From: Nostoc sp. CHAB 5844
Lineage (GTDB): Bacteria; Cyanobacteriota; Cyanobacteriia; Cyanobacteriales; Nostocaceae
NCBI RefSeq assembly: GCF_020829595.1
Contig: NZ_JAIVFW010000010.1
Span: 1 to 64,000, forward strand
Direction of reading: 5' to 3'
Length of the DNA: 64,000 nucleotides
This document shows, one piece after another, positions 36,306 through 44,946 of this stretch (positions are counted from its first letter, which is position 1; the number at the start of each line of letters is the position of its first letter). The notes under the pieces are model-generated. The model searched no databases. It had not been told where the DNA came from and saw only the letters and a program-made list of their open reading frames with translations. The position numbers and the translations under genes are program-made.

Positions 36306-36827
36306 TTAAGTATTAGGTTTCGGCAATTGAGCAAATTTATCTGTATAAATCTCAATTGCCATCTCTTCATCTTCGCGTGAAGCCAGAGTGCGTTTGATTT
36401 GACCAAGATAAAGTGGTATAGAAACCCCAGGCTCTGGGTGTAAAAGAGTACGGGCGCGTATCGTGAGATAATTTTCGCCTCGTTTACCTAAGCGACCATA
36501 GGAATATAGATTACTGGCTGCTTGACGCAGGGTAGCCTCTACCTCTGAGGGTGAAATTTCTGGTGAGATAGCAATTACTGCTTGTGTAGAACCATTATCA
36601 TACACCAACATATATTTTCCGGCTCCGGAAATCACTGTGCGACTTAAAGGCACTAAAGAAAGCGCAAATAACCCGCCTGTTACTACCAGCATAAAGCCAG
36701 TTGTACCTACCAGCCGAAAGCGAATGCCCCATTTAAAAATAAAAGCTAGTACTGCTAAGGCAGCAAATACTAATGTAGCAATACCCGACCATTGGGTGTA
36801 TTGAAGAAAATCAGCTGTTGAAAACAT
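36306..36827 (-). CDS. ycf51: Ycf51 family (DUF2518) membrane protein
   Basis: A 173-residue protein conserved in cyanobacteria and red-lineage plastids; function unknown. The N-terminus MFSTADFLQYTQWSGIATL leads into two transmembrane helices (about 14-32 and 42-62) with the conserved KWGIRFRLVG between them, then a soluble domain (YMLVYDNGSTQAVIAISPEI, GENYLTIRARTLLHPEPGVS). ATG 36827 gives the family N-terminus; the frame also runs upstream to 36890. The Cys-rich secreted protein gene lies 47 bp upstream, so the two may be cotranscribed. Confidence 0.82.
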   Translation of the reverse strand: MFSTADFLQYTQWSGIATLVFAALAVLAFIFKWGIRFRLVGTTGFMLVVTGGLFALSLVPLSRTVISGAGKYMLVYDNGSTQAVIAISPEISPSEVEATLRQAASNLYSYGRLGKRGENYLTIRARTLLHPEPGVSIPLYLGQIKRTLASREDEEMAIEIYTDKFAQLPKPNT

Positions 36828-36874
36828 ACAAATATGTAAAGGCGAACAAGCGTCCGCCCTCATAATATCTATAA

Positions 36875-37264
36875 CTAGTAGGGCTGACAAGTAATTGAGA
36901 AAACACCAGTATTTGAAACTGCAACCTGTACCTTATATTCTGCTGGGCAAGTCTCGACTAAATTACCTTTTCTAATTTGAATTTGTTCGGAAAGTTGACA
37001 GCTAGAAAACTGCCCTTTTTCATCAAATAAAATATAACTTTTGGCTTTACATGGAAAATTAGATGTTCCTGAAACAGAACTGCTAACTTGAACATTAACA
37101 TTCTGAGCAAGTAAACAAGTTGCTAAGGAATTATTTAGATAATAATTTACAGTCCCTGGCTCACATGAAATTGCTGCTTGAGCAGGTAATGAAATCCCAA
37201 AATTGATACTCAGCAAACCTGATGCCAACGTTAATAATGCAAATCCCTGAGAAAATGATTTCAT
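36875..37264 (-). CDS. Small secreted six-cysteine protein
   Basis: A 129-residue protein with a signal peptide (MKSFSQGFALLTLASGLLSI core, cleavage after AQA near residue 31). The mature part of about 98 residues has six cysteines (SCEPG, ATCLL, FPCKA, SSCQL, ETCPA, ITCQP), evenly spaced and all able to form disulfides. It has predicted beta strands and no known motif. Periplasmic or extracellular location is inferred. It lies just upstream of ycf51 on the same strand. Function unknown. Confidence 0.75.
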   Translation of the reverse strand: MKSFSQGFALLTLASGLLSINFGISLPAQAAISCEPGTVNYYLNNSLATCLLAQNVNVQVSSSVSGTSNFPCKAKSYILFDEKGQFSSCQLSEQIQIRKGNLVETCPAEYKVQVAVSNTGVFSITCQPY

Positions 37265-37656
37265 ATAACAGTTTATATTTGACTAATAAAATTAAAAAAT
37301 AGTGCTTAACTGATGAAAAACAAAACATACAAAAGGGCATCTAATTTTTAGATGCCCGTCATGTAGGAAACCCCCAAAAGGGTTGTCCTTACACCTTCCC
37401 AACTATCAGCAACATTGGCTAATCAGAAATTAGCCAAATCACAAATGTGAATACTGTAATTTTATTAACTTAAAATTATGAATGCCGCCAGTATAACCAC
37501 TGAAAATAAACCAAGTAATTAAATGCTATTTTTGAGCAAAATTGCTTATATAGCAGGTAATAGGTGACAGGTGACAGATAACAGAGTTAAAAGTCTTTTG
37601 TTGTCTAAGTTTGATCTTCTACCAATGTCATAACTATCTTGGCTATTGCTATATAA
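37265..37656. other. Intergenic region with palindromes, no gene
   Basis: 392 bp between two minus-strand genes, holding the hairpin at 37335-37357, a small AACCC/GGGTT palindrome near 37370 and CTAAT/ATTAG pairs near 37419. Otherwise AT-rich and non-coding. Confidence 0.5.
37335..37357 (-). terminator. Hairpin GGGCATCTA/TAGATGCCC with a U-run on the minus strand
   Basis: A perfect 9-bp stem with a 5-nt loop. Read on the minus strand it is followed by TTTT. It lies 300 bp downstream of the O-antigen-ligase-like gene and could end that transcript. Confidence 0.6.
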
Positions 37657-39036
37657 CTAATTTTCATTTGCCAAAAGCTTGTTGTTTTGATGGTAGTGAA
37701 AGACAACTCCACAAATAGCTGCTAAAAATAACCAGGAGAGCGTATTCACTCGAAAATCAAATAAAGTTACATCCACTGTGTTGAACAGTATCCACTCTCC
37801 AAATACCAAAAGATAACTGAAGAATATTAACTTATCTGCTTTAGCCAAATAATTGGATTGCCGCAACAGTTGAATGCTTGCAATTAAAATCCAAGCTAGT
37901 AAACCACAAAACAAAAGAGTCGTAGGAAATCCCGTTTCAGCAGATAGCATTAAAAACAAGTTATGCGGATGACCTAAAGCAATGTGCATCTTGGCTTTGT
38001 AGAGTGCGGAGAAACTACGTAAACCCCAACCCGTCCAAGGATGCTGTTGTGCCAAAGACCAAGCAAACTCCCACTGAGTTTTTCGCATTAAGGCAACTGG
38101 TCGGTCTGGATACATTTCATCATTTAACCGCGCCCAAAAGAAAGCCGGAACAACGCGGCGAAAAATTTGGGCGATGGGGGAAGGTGCAAAAGCTGCCAAA
38201 AGAATCATAGTCACAACAGCCACAACACCACTAACCAAGATCCGCCAACCTTGATAAAGTGCGTAAGCTAAACAGGCAATCATAGCGATCGCCCATCCAT
38301 TCCGCGAATTCGTTAAAATCAAGCCAGCAAAACTGGCAATTACCGTCAAGGTGAGAAAGGGGAGTGGAGAAGAAGTCAAAAAGTGAAAGTTCAAAGTCAA
38401 AAGAAAAGATTCTTTTGCATTTTGCCTTTTTACTTTTAACTTATGGCTTTGCAATTGCCATTGTTCTAGCCATAGTCCTAATCCTACAGTAAAGACGATC
38501 GCTAGATAAGCTGCTAACAGGTTGGCATGCATGAATAAAGCCGCCATCCGTCCAAGTGGTTCTCCTCCAGGTGCGATCGCCCAATCCAAGACAATCCACA
38601 AAAACTGTAATTTTAAAGCCCAAGCTAAAAATAACTGCCCAAAGCCCAAAATGATCACTGGTACAGAACCAATTACCAAAATCCAAGCTATGTGGCGTAA
38701 TTGGGCAATTGTCTGAATCAAGGCACTCCAGCCAGCAAAAACTAAAAAGTAAGGAATTAAATTAAATAAACCTAAAAAAGCATCTGTTTTATTCGTGGCA
38801 AATCCTGCCGTAATCACGAGAAATAAAGTAAAAAGCGCAAACCCCTGATTGATGGGGCGGCGAATAATTGTGCGGTATTGTTGCAGCCAAGTAATTAAAG
38901 CTGCCAAAATTATCGCCACCGCCCCAACAAATGGACTTAGAGGAAAAATTAACAGCCCGATTTGGAAAGAATTCCAGGCAAATTGGCTCTTGGGGTTGGG
39001 ATGATCAAAAGCTAGTTTCAAGCTGGCTCCCAACAT
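37657..39036 (-). CDS. O-antigen ligase (Wzy/WaaL-like) family membrane protein
   Basis: A 459-residue polytopic protein with about ten to twelve hydrophobic helices and the typical large loop before the C-terminal helices (about residues 295-350: RLNDEMYPDRPVALMRKTQW, QHPWTGWGLRSFSALYK, LGHPHNLFLMLSAETGFP). The H-P-H-N-L motif is the common O-antigen ligase/polymerase signature. It probably joins or polymerises surface polysaccharide at the periplasmic face. The first 18 bp overlap the end of the YaaW gene, so the two form an operon. No glycosyltransferase cluster is nearby. Confidence 0.87.
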   Translation of the reverse strand: MLGASLKLAFDHPNPKSQFAWNSFQIGLLIFPLSPFVGAVAIILAALITWLQQYRTIIRRPINQGFALFTLFLVITAGFATNKTDAFLGLFNLIPYFLVFAGWSALIQTIAQLRHIAWILVIGSVPVIILGFGQLFLAWALKLQFLWIVLDWAIAPGGEPLGRMAALFMHANLLAAYLAIVFTVGLGLWLEQWQLQSHKLKVKRQNAKESFLLTLNFHFLTSSPLPFLTLTVIASFAGLILTNSRNGWAIAMIACLAYALYQGWRILVSGVVAVVTMILLAAFAPSPIAQIFRRVVPAFFWARLNDEMYPDRPVALMRKTQWEFAWSLAQQHPWTGWGLRSFSALYKAKMHIALGHPHNLFLMLSAETGFPTTLLFCGLLAWILIASIQLLRQSNYLAKADKLIFFSYLLVFGEWILFNTVDVTLFDFRVNTLSWLFLAAICGVVFHYHQNNKLLANEN

Positions 39037-39860
39037 TCTGTGCGAGTGAGACGAATTTGTGCTAAGGCAAAGATAGTCGGGATGATGCGACCATAATTAG
39101 TAGCGATCGCTCTCCAACCTAAATCTGCCAAAAACCAAGTCCACATGGCTGGGCCGACAAAGGCAAACATCGTGCGAACTGCCCCATAACGCGCTGCACT
39201 CATAGTCATACCTCGCCGCGCCATTTGCAAGGCGACATAGGTTTGAAACTGCGTTGTTGCTGCTGTTGAACCTGTAAATGCGGCTTGTTTAGCTACTTGA
39301 TAGGTAGCAAAGTGTACGGCGAATTGTCGCGCAATTTGTTTGAGGATGAATGGCTGAATTACAGAGGTAACAGCTAAAGCACTACCGCCTTTAAAAAGTA
39401 ATCCCAAAGGATCACGCTGCAACATTAATGGTAGCGGTTGTTTAAGTTCTGTTTTTACCAGATGGCGTTGTACTTTGACAGTCAATTTTTGTTTTTCTTT
39501 TTCAGGCAGTTTTTTCCATACTTGCCCTAACAGATGCAAAAATACTTCTGCTTCTAAATCAACAGTTGTTAACTGATCAGAGTAAGGAATTTTTAAATAT
39601 TTACAAACTTGAATTAGTGCTTGGCGGTAAGTTACTTGATTTGTACGTCCCCGCAATACTGTTACCCCATCTGCTGCCAAAAACCGAAAACGCTCTTCTA
39701 GCGAGTCTAACCAAGCTTGGCGGCTCTGGCTTTGAATTTCGATGGGTTCCGGTGTTTGAACATAATCTAGGGGATTGAACTTCCGACTAAACAGAATTGC
39801 GGTTAAATCTTGCAATTCATCATCTGTTGCTAGTTCTAAGGCCGCCCTGAGTTCATCCAA
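39018..39860 (-). CDS. YaaW/UPF0174 family protein
   Basis: A 280-residue protein of the YaaW type; function unknown. The N-terminal part has the short LRAALELATDDELQDLTAIL helix pair and FNPLDYV; the C-terminal part has hydrophobic, Ala-rich helices (about 150-270). The start is TTG 39860, supported by a strong GGAGG eight bases upstream. Its 3' end overlaps the O-antigen-ligase-like gene. Confidence 0.82.
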   Translation of the reverse strand: MDELRAALELATDDELQDLTAILFSRKFNPLDYVQTPEPIEIQSQSRQAWLDSLEERFRFLAADGVTVLRGRTNQVTYRQALIQVCKYLKIPYSDQLTTVDLEAEVFLHLLGQVWKKLPEKEKQKLTVKVQRHLVKTELKQPLPLMLQRDPLGLLFKGGSALAVTSVIQPFILKQIARQFAVHFATYQVAKQAAFTGSTAATTQFQTYVALQMARRGMTMSAARYGAVRTMFAFVGPAMWTWFLADLGWRAIATNYGRIIPTIFALAQIRLTRTECWEPA

Positions 39861-40066
39861 TGTTCCTTCCTCCCTTGCGTGCAGCTTGTCTGTACTTTAT
39901 TCTACTATTAGCTTTTGGCGGTCTTTAGTAGTCTTTTTATCCTTCGTCATCTGTATTTTGTCATTGATTGAAGAATTCAGAACAAGAGTGTCGAGAATTC
40001 TGACTCCTGACTCCTGAATTCTGTTTGATAATAACCAAGGACTCAAGACGAAGGACTATATAACTA

Positions 40067-40381
40067 ATGATAGATGTTGCAGTGATTGGTGCTGGGATGG
40101 CGGGTTTAGTTTGCGCCCAGCAGTTAAAGCAAGCTGGATATTCGGTGTTAGTGGTGGAAAAGTCCCGTGGTTTGGGGGGACGAGTAGCCACACGCCGCTT
40201 GCATGACATATGGGCAGATCATGGGGCTTGTTATTTGAAGCCCAAGGGTGAATTTTTTCAAAATTTTTACCTTTTAATTACATCTATCTTTAGACTGGTT
40301 GCTCTGCGTAGCCAAGTCTTTTTTTTCAGGATTTGCTACACTTTTACTTCAATAATTTGTTTTCTAGAATACATAAATTAA
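40067..40381 (+). pseudogene. Truncated NAD(P)/FAD-dependent oxidoreductase (renalase-like) gene
   Basis: The first 65 or so residues are the N-terminus of an FAD-dependent amine-oxidase/renalase-like enzyme: the dinucleotide-binding motif GAGMAGLVCA (residues 8-17), VEKSRGLGGRVATRR and ADHGACYLKPKGEFF. After about position 40262 similarity ends abruptly and the frame runs 35 more residues of AT-rich, hydrophobic-looking sequence. A full enzyme needs about 330 residues. The rest is not in the window, so this is a 3'-truncated gene, not an assembly of two visible pieces. Confidence 0.8.
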
Positions 40382-40809
40382 AACACAAAATCATCTAGAC
40401 ACAATAAGTAATGTAAATTACATAGCAAACTTTACTTATCCAAATATTTCCTTCTCAAGGATGTTATTAATAAAATATTAAAATTGATCCCTCAATGCTT
40501 ATGCTGCGTTTTGTGTAGATTTTCGCCAAAAAGCTAGAAATTTGAAATAATTGGCATTGTGGATCTAAAGCCTTGGTACTGTACTATTTTACTTGAATTT
40601 ATTGACTGGACTCAGAGGTAAAAAGTATAAAATTTGACAAAATAATTGTAGCAAATAACTGACTTTGTACCGATATGAAAAGTCAAGTTCAGGGTATAAA
40701 AACCAATTTAGTAGCAGCGGTTTTGGCTGATAATCAGCACTCAGTGAGTCTTGGAAGAATTCGTTCTTTGAAACAACACTCAACCGTATTTAAAAGGAGA
40801 TAAAAACTT
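40382..40809. other. AT-rich region behind the truncated gene, no gene seen
   Basis: 428 bp, AT-rich, with no similarity to the lost oxidoreductase part that I can see. A 64-codon minus frame (40589-40783) is unconvincing. The strong Shine-Dalgarno sequence AAGGAGAT (40794-40801) of the next gene lies at its end. Confidence 0.5.
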
Positions 40810-41187
40810 ATGAAAACCGTAGTCAATTTAACACGAGAATCAGTAGTCAGCGAAATTGAAAGCGTTTTAGATACTTATGCCTACCATCCTTACCAAGAAA
40901 CCTTTGCGATTCCTGAATTACGTCAAGAACTGATTGTTTTTGTGATCAGTCGCATTCCCTGCTTTTACAACGTGGAGTTTGACAGAGAATTTCCGCTACA
41001 AAACGTTATAAAAGATTGTTCAATAGAGCAAAAATTTCCCCGTAGTCCATTAGAGCAGAAACTACATATACAAAACTTGATTCATCAAGGTATTTTTGCG
41101 ATTATGCAAGATAAATCAGCTTGGATTAATAATCATCTGTGTCATACAGTTGAACCAGGTTGTGAACCTTCTCAATGGTTTGGTTAA
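40810..41187 (+). CDS. Conserved hypothetical protein
   Basis: A 125-residue soluble protein I cannot name. The recognisable core is YQETFAIPELRQELIVFVIS followed by RIPCFYNVEFD (residues 30-60), a pattern shared by small cyanobacterial proteins. The rest is helical, ending in HLCHTVEPGCEPSQWFG. A strong AAGGAGAT 8 bp before the ATG supports efficient translation. Stands alone, with a repeat element downstream. Confidence 0.75.
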   Translation: MKTVVNLTRESVVSEIESVLDTYAYHPYQETFAIPELRQELIVFVISRIPCFYNVEFDREFPLQNVIKDCSIEQKFPRSPLEQKLHIQNLIHQGIFAIMQDKSAWINNHLCHTVEPGCEPSQWFG

Positions 41188-41259
41188 GTACGGGTAATCA
41201 GCAGTTGTAAATCATTCAAATTAAACCTTTTTTATCACTTTGGTGAGAGAAAAATAAAT

Positions 41260-41453
41260 GTAGGTTGGGGAGCCACTTGCATGGCGGGGAACCCCCCTTC
41301 GGGTGACGCTCAAGAGCGTCGAAGATCGCTGCGCTAACGCAGTTCCGTGACTGTCGGCAAAGCCGACGACACTTGCTTCAACGCTCTTAACCCGCGCAAC
41401 GCAGTGTCTCCCCAACGGACTGCTCACCGCAACGCACTGGCTCCCCAACCTAC
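41260..41453 (+). repeat. 194-bp GC-rich element with perfect 16-bp terminal inverted repeats
   Basis: The ends are GTAGGTTGGGGAGCCA and its exact complement TGGCTCCCCAACCTAC. The interior holds nested palindromes (GGGGAACCCCCC, GACGCTCAAGAGCGTC, CTGCGCTAACGCAG, GTCGGCAAAGCCGAC) and the string CAACGCTCTTAACCCGCGC, which also occurs at 51025. No ORF explains it; a minus frame across it (41221-41448) is an artefact of the GC-rich palindromes. Miniature-transposon-like. Confidence 0.85.
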
Positions 41454-41589
41454 GCCTAAATTTATGAAAGTCGGTAAAAATAAGGGTTTGGGATTTTTAT
41501 CTAGCGAGAGTGACTAAAGAGGGTTAATTTTGAATGATTTACAACTAGCTAAAAAGCTAAAAGTCAGGAGGAAACATAATTCTTGACTT

Positions 41590-41928
41590 TTAGCTTTTAA
41601 CTTTTAGTGGATCATGTCCCCAATTCATGAGGGAATAACGCCAGCGTGTATGTTCAATTTCACCTTCAGGCTGTTGTGCAGAGTGGCGGTGGATGTAACT
41701 GACGACTTTTTTTATATGTGATAAATCATCATCAGTGTAGTCATCTTTTGGCTTCTGTAATAAATCAACGATGCGCTTACCTGATTTATGTCCAATTGAT
41801 TCATCACCATTGTCTTTTTGTCCAACAGATTGTGATTCTTCTGTTTTCAGCCAAGATTCTAGTTCTTTGGGTGTCATGTTGACTGAGGCATAAAAATCAT
41901 CAATGCTTGATTTGATATCTTTACTCAT
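41590..41928 (-). CDS. DUF3140 family protein
   Basis: A 112-residue soluble protein of the DUF3140 family. The typical arrangement is visible: FYASVNMTPKELESWLKTEE at the start, then KSGKRIVDLLQKPKDDYTDD, DLSHIKKVVSYIHRHSAQ, and HTRWRYSLMNWGHDPLK at the end. It is charged and probably helical; its function is unknown (related proteins are annotated as DNA-binding by inference only). Single gene, divergent from the chaperone-like pair that starts at 42070. Confidence 0.87.
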   Translation of the reverse strand: MSKDIKSSIDDFYASVNMTPKELESWLKTEESQSVGQKDNGDESIGHKSGKRIVDLLQKPKDDYTDDDLSHIKKVVSYIHRHSAQQPEGEIEHTRWRYSLMNWGHDPLKVKS

Positions 41929-42069
41929 GACGCTAGACTACTCTTTTATACCAGCTTATTATCTTGCTGACGTGAGAGAAATTAATCAATCGAGCGACAG
42001 AAAAAGCTACTGTAGTTCTGAAATAAGCTAGATTGAGAAGGATGGAGGTGCAATTATTAACGTTGACGA

Positions 42070-42975
42070 ATGAAAACTATAAGTACACTTTTTAACGAAG
42101 AACGTAACCAACTTCAGACAGAGATTGAAAATATAACTAGTGTTGAACAAGTTGTTAAACTAGTTCAGAATCGACTTGATAATCTGGAAAGAAATTATAT
42201 TAGCGAGCTAAATGTCACTCAAGTGCGTTTAGCGTCCTTTTTTTTGGATATGCTGCGACAGTCGATCGCTACTTTGACTGTAGTTAACCAGTCTCAAGTT
42301 GTGTCAAAAGAGCAAAAGCAAATTACTAATCTAGCTACAAATTTTTCCCCCAACAGATTAATCCTGAAATTGCTCAAGGCACTTATTTATATAGGTATTT
42401 TAGGCTCTTTATTTTCGCTAACTAAAATTACCTTCAGTGCTTGGATGGGTATCTTACTGACTTCACTGCTTCTAGGTTTGGAAGTTGTGCTTCAACTGGA
42501 CAAAAATAATTCCACCTCTGCTGAATTGTTAGAGATACCCCAACCTATATTGCGGGTTGATAGCAGAGTTCTTTTGGATAACTTAGCCGATGCGCTGAAC
42601 ACGATTGATTTAGCAGTAGCTAGATTTGCAGAAGGAAACAAACTAGAAGACGATCGCAACCTAGAAGAACTACCAGAGTTATTGAATTTTCTTCAACGGC
42701 TGATGGGTGCATCATTTCTCGACCAACCCCAAATGGCGATCGCTTTAGCAAAACTGCTACCACAAATTTTAAGGTCTCAAGGAATTCGCGCACACATTTA
42801 CCAACAGCAAGCACCGCAAAGTGAGCGCGAGTATTTTGACTTTGAGCCAAGTATCGACCCTAACACCAAAGATTACGTTACCATCACGCCTGCCTTATTA
42901 AAAGGCGATCGCTTACTCCGGCGCGGTCGAGTTATTGAGCCAGCATATTCCGAGGCTGAGAATAGCAGACAATAA
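42070..42975 (+). CDS. Membrane protein with a GrpE-like C-terminus, partner of the Hsp70-like gene
   Basis: A 301-residue protein. Residues 1-85 are a probable coiled coil (LFNEERNQLQTEIENITSVE), followed by two adjacent transmembrane helices (about 99-118 and 123-142). The C-terminal 130 residues end in DYVTITPALLKGDRLLRRGR then VIEP (residues 268-291). This resembles the closing beta-strands of GrpE, the nucleotide exchange factor of DnaK. The next gene starts 4 bp after the stop and encodes an Hsp70-like ATPase, which makes an exchange-factor role plausible. This is an inference: the GrpE resemblance is short, and I do not recognise the rest. Confidence 0.75.
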   Translation: MKTISTLFNEERNQLQTEIENITSVEQVVKLVQNRLDNLERNYISELNVTQVRLASFFLDMLRQSIATLTVVNQSQVVSKEQKQITNLATNFSPNRLILKLLKALIYIGILGSLFSLTKITFSAWMGILLTSLLLGLEVVLQLDKNNSTSAELLEIPQPILRVDSRVLLDNLADALNTIDLAVARFAEGNKLEDDRNLEELPELLNFLQRLMGASFLDQPQMAIALAKLLPQILRSQGIRAHIYQQQAPQSEREYFDFEPSIDPNTKDYVTITPALLKGDRLLRRGRVIEPAYSEAENSRQ

Positions 42976-42979
42976 AAGT

Positions 42980-44902
42980 ATGAGAATTTTAGAAACAATC
43001 GGTTTTGATTTGGGACACGGTGAGACAGCGGTAGCGAAAGCGATAGTAGAAAGTATCGAACCACCTCAAATGCTGGAAATTAATAATAAAAAGAACCAAA
43101 TTACGGCTTTAGGTTGGCATCCCAAACTCGGTTATCTTGTGGGAGAACAAGCCTTAATTCAAGCTGGCGTTACTCAACTGGCAATCTCTTTCAAGCAAAA
43201 ACCCAACCACGATCCTAATTACAGAAAAACAATTTCGACTTTTCTTGCTACTTACTACCACAAACTGCAAGAAAGCAAACAAATTGAAGGAGTCGAAAGT
43301 AGCTATTTTTACATTGGTTGCCCTTCAGGATGGTCAATGAGCGATCGCCAAGAATACCAAAAGCTACTTCAAGAAGCTGGTATTCCCCACCTGAACGTCA
43401 TCCCCGAATCGCGGGCTGCTTTTATGCAAGCCAAAGAAGCTGGGAAGTTAGAGTATGAAAAACTACTGGCATCGGTGCTAATTGTTGATATTGGCTCTTC
43501 GACCACAGATTTTACTTTAGTAAAAAGCTTACATGAAATACCCTTAGATTTCGGAAGTAATGCTTTAGGCGCGTCCTTAATTGACAAAGCGATTTTTGCC
43601 CACACACTCGCCAAACACGAGCAAAAACCATTACTCGAAAAAGTATTTCAGGAATATCCCCATCATCAAGCTCGTTGTGAACTTGCCTGTCGCAAAGCCA
43701 AAGAAGATTATTTTTCTAATGAACAGCTATACAATGACCCGCAATCTTTTGCCCGTGGCTTTGAGTCGATTAACGAACAGATTTATTTTATCCCGCAAGT
43801 CAACAAATTGATGATGGAGGAAATTCTGCACCAACCTTTAGCCGAACTGGGACAAAAGAGTTGGATTCAGGCGTTTCGTGATGCAGTCAGCGAGGCCAAA
43901 GCCAAGCTAGAACAACTTGATACAATCCCGAAACTAGTGTTGATGACTGGTGGTGCATCCCGGATGAAATTTACTCACCAAATTTGTCAACAAATGTTTC
44001 CCGAACCAAAAACCCAACTTCGTCCCGATCCGGAACCGGAACGGTGTATTGCCCTGGGTTTAGCACGAGTCGGACGCTGGGATTTGCGGGCTGCGGCTTT
44101 CAAACAAGAAGTTAATAAACTGCTGGACTCACAAAAGCTCAAAGAATTGATTGGACGACATATCCCAGAGTTAATTGAATTGTTGACTCAGCCATTGGCA
44201 GATGGTCTGATTGATAACGCCGTCAGACCAGGGGTAAAAGACTGGCAAAAAAACCAATTACGGACTTTAGCTGATTTGGAAACATCAATGAAAAGTCTGG
44301 CAGAGCAATGGTTGAAAGGGGATGTTGCCCAGCAAATAATTAACAATCAATGTATTCGTTGGTTTAACAACAAAATTCAACCAGACTTAGCCGCAGAAAC
44401 TGACCCCATCTGCCGAAAGTTTCAGATACCCAGAAGCAGTTTAAGGTTTGAAGATAGTATCGAACCAGCTTTTGTCAACCCAGAACTCAGAATTGGCAAT
44501 GCCATCCTAGCTGACACAGTGGCTTTTATTGTGAATGTCATCATTGGTGGTGGCACGATCGCTAGTATCATTACTCTCATCCTCACAGGACATTTGACTT
44601 GGCCGATCGCATTAGTGTACGGTGTTTCGGTCATGGCCGCAGGCATGGAACTCAACCGCAAATCTGTCCAAGAAGCCATCAAAACAAATGTCGATATTCC
44701 CAGTTGGATTCGTTCTAGTTTTATGAACGATAAAAAAATTGAAGATATGTGTAACCAAATAAAACCTGAATTAGAAAATGTGTTTCGAGAACAACTGACA
44801 AATAATCAAGAGGCTTTTGAGCAACTCACAGAGAAAGTTGAGCAAGGATTGCAAAAAGCACTTTCAACTAAAGTTGAAGAAGCAATCATTCTAATTCAAT
44901 AG
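42980..44902 (+). CDS. Hsp70/actin-superfamily ATPase with a C-terminal membrane region
   Basis: A 640-residue protein with the Hsp70/actin ATPase fold: phosphate-1 motif GFDLGHGETAVA (residues 8-19), phosphate-2 VDIGSSTTDF (169-178) and adenosine motif LMTGGASRM (321-329). In place of a substrate-binding domain of DnaK type it has a helical region (about 370-480), a hydrophobic pair of helices (about 497-545) and a helical C-terminal tail (EDMCNQIKPELENVFREQL). The ATG 42980 is chosen because it gives the motif-proximal N-terminus and does not overlap the upstream gene; the frame opens at 42935. Transcribed with the GrpE-like gene. ParM-like functions are less likely than chaperone ones. Confidence 0.85.
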   Translation: MRILETIGFDLGHGETAVAKAIVESIEPPQMLEINNKKNQITALGWHPKLGYLVGEQALIQAGVTQLAISFKQKPNHDPNYRKTISTFLATYYHKLQESKQIEGVESSYFYIGCPSGWSMSDRQEYQKLLQEAGIPHLNVIPESRAAFMQAKEAGKLEYEKLLASVLIVDIGSSTTDFTLVKSLHEIPLDFGSNALGASLIDKAIFAHTLAKHEQKPLLEKVFQEYPHHQARCELACRKAKEDYFSNEQLYNDPQSFARGFESINEQIYFIPQVNKLMMEEILHQPLAELGQKSWIQAFRDAVSEAKAKLEQLDTIPKLVLMTGGASRMKFTHQICQQMFPEPKTQLRPDPEPERCIALGLARVGRWDLRAAAFKQEVNKLLDSQKLKELIGRHIPELIELLTQPLADGLIDNAVRPGVKDWQKNQLRTLADLETSMKSLAEQWLKGDVAQQIINNQCIRWFNNKIQPDLAAETDPICRKFQIPRSSLRFEDSIEPAFVNPELRIGNAILADTVAFIVNVIIGGGTIASIITLILTGHLTWPIALVYGVSVMAAGMELNRKSVQEAIKTNVDIPSWIRSSFMNDKKIEDMCNQIKPELENVFREQLTNNQEAFEQLTEKVEQGLQKALSTKVEEAIILIQ

Positions 44903-44946
44903 TGGTAATCAATGACTCAAGCATATCCTAACAATTTGACCTGAAA

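Noticed and set aside
40589-40783. 64-codon minus-strand ORF
   Set aside because: Aromatic/hydrophobic chance frame in AT-rich DNA, without a ribosome binding site, overlapping the leader of the next gene.
40067-40809. Developmentally excised element interrupting the oxidoreductase gene
   Set aside because: No excisase/recombinase gene and no second half of the gene or direct-repeat pair could be found in the window.
41221-41448. 75-codon minus-strand ORF
   Set aside because: It lies inside the 194-bp palindromic element; the composition is that of the repeat and there is no homologous feel to the protein.
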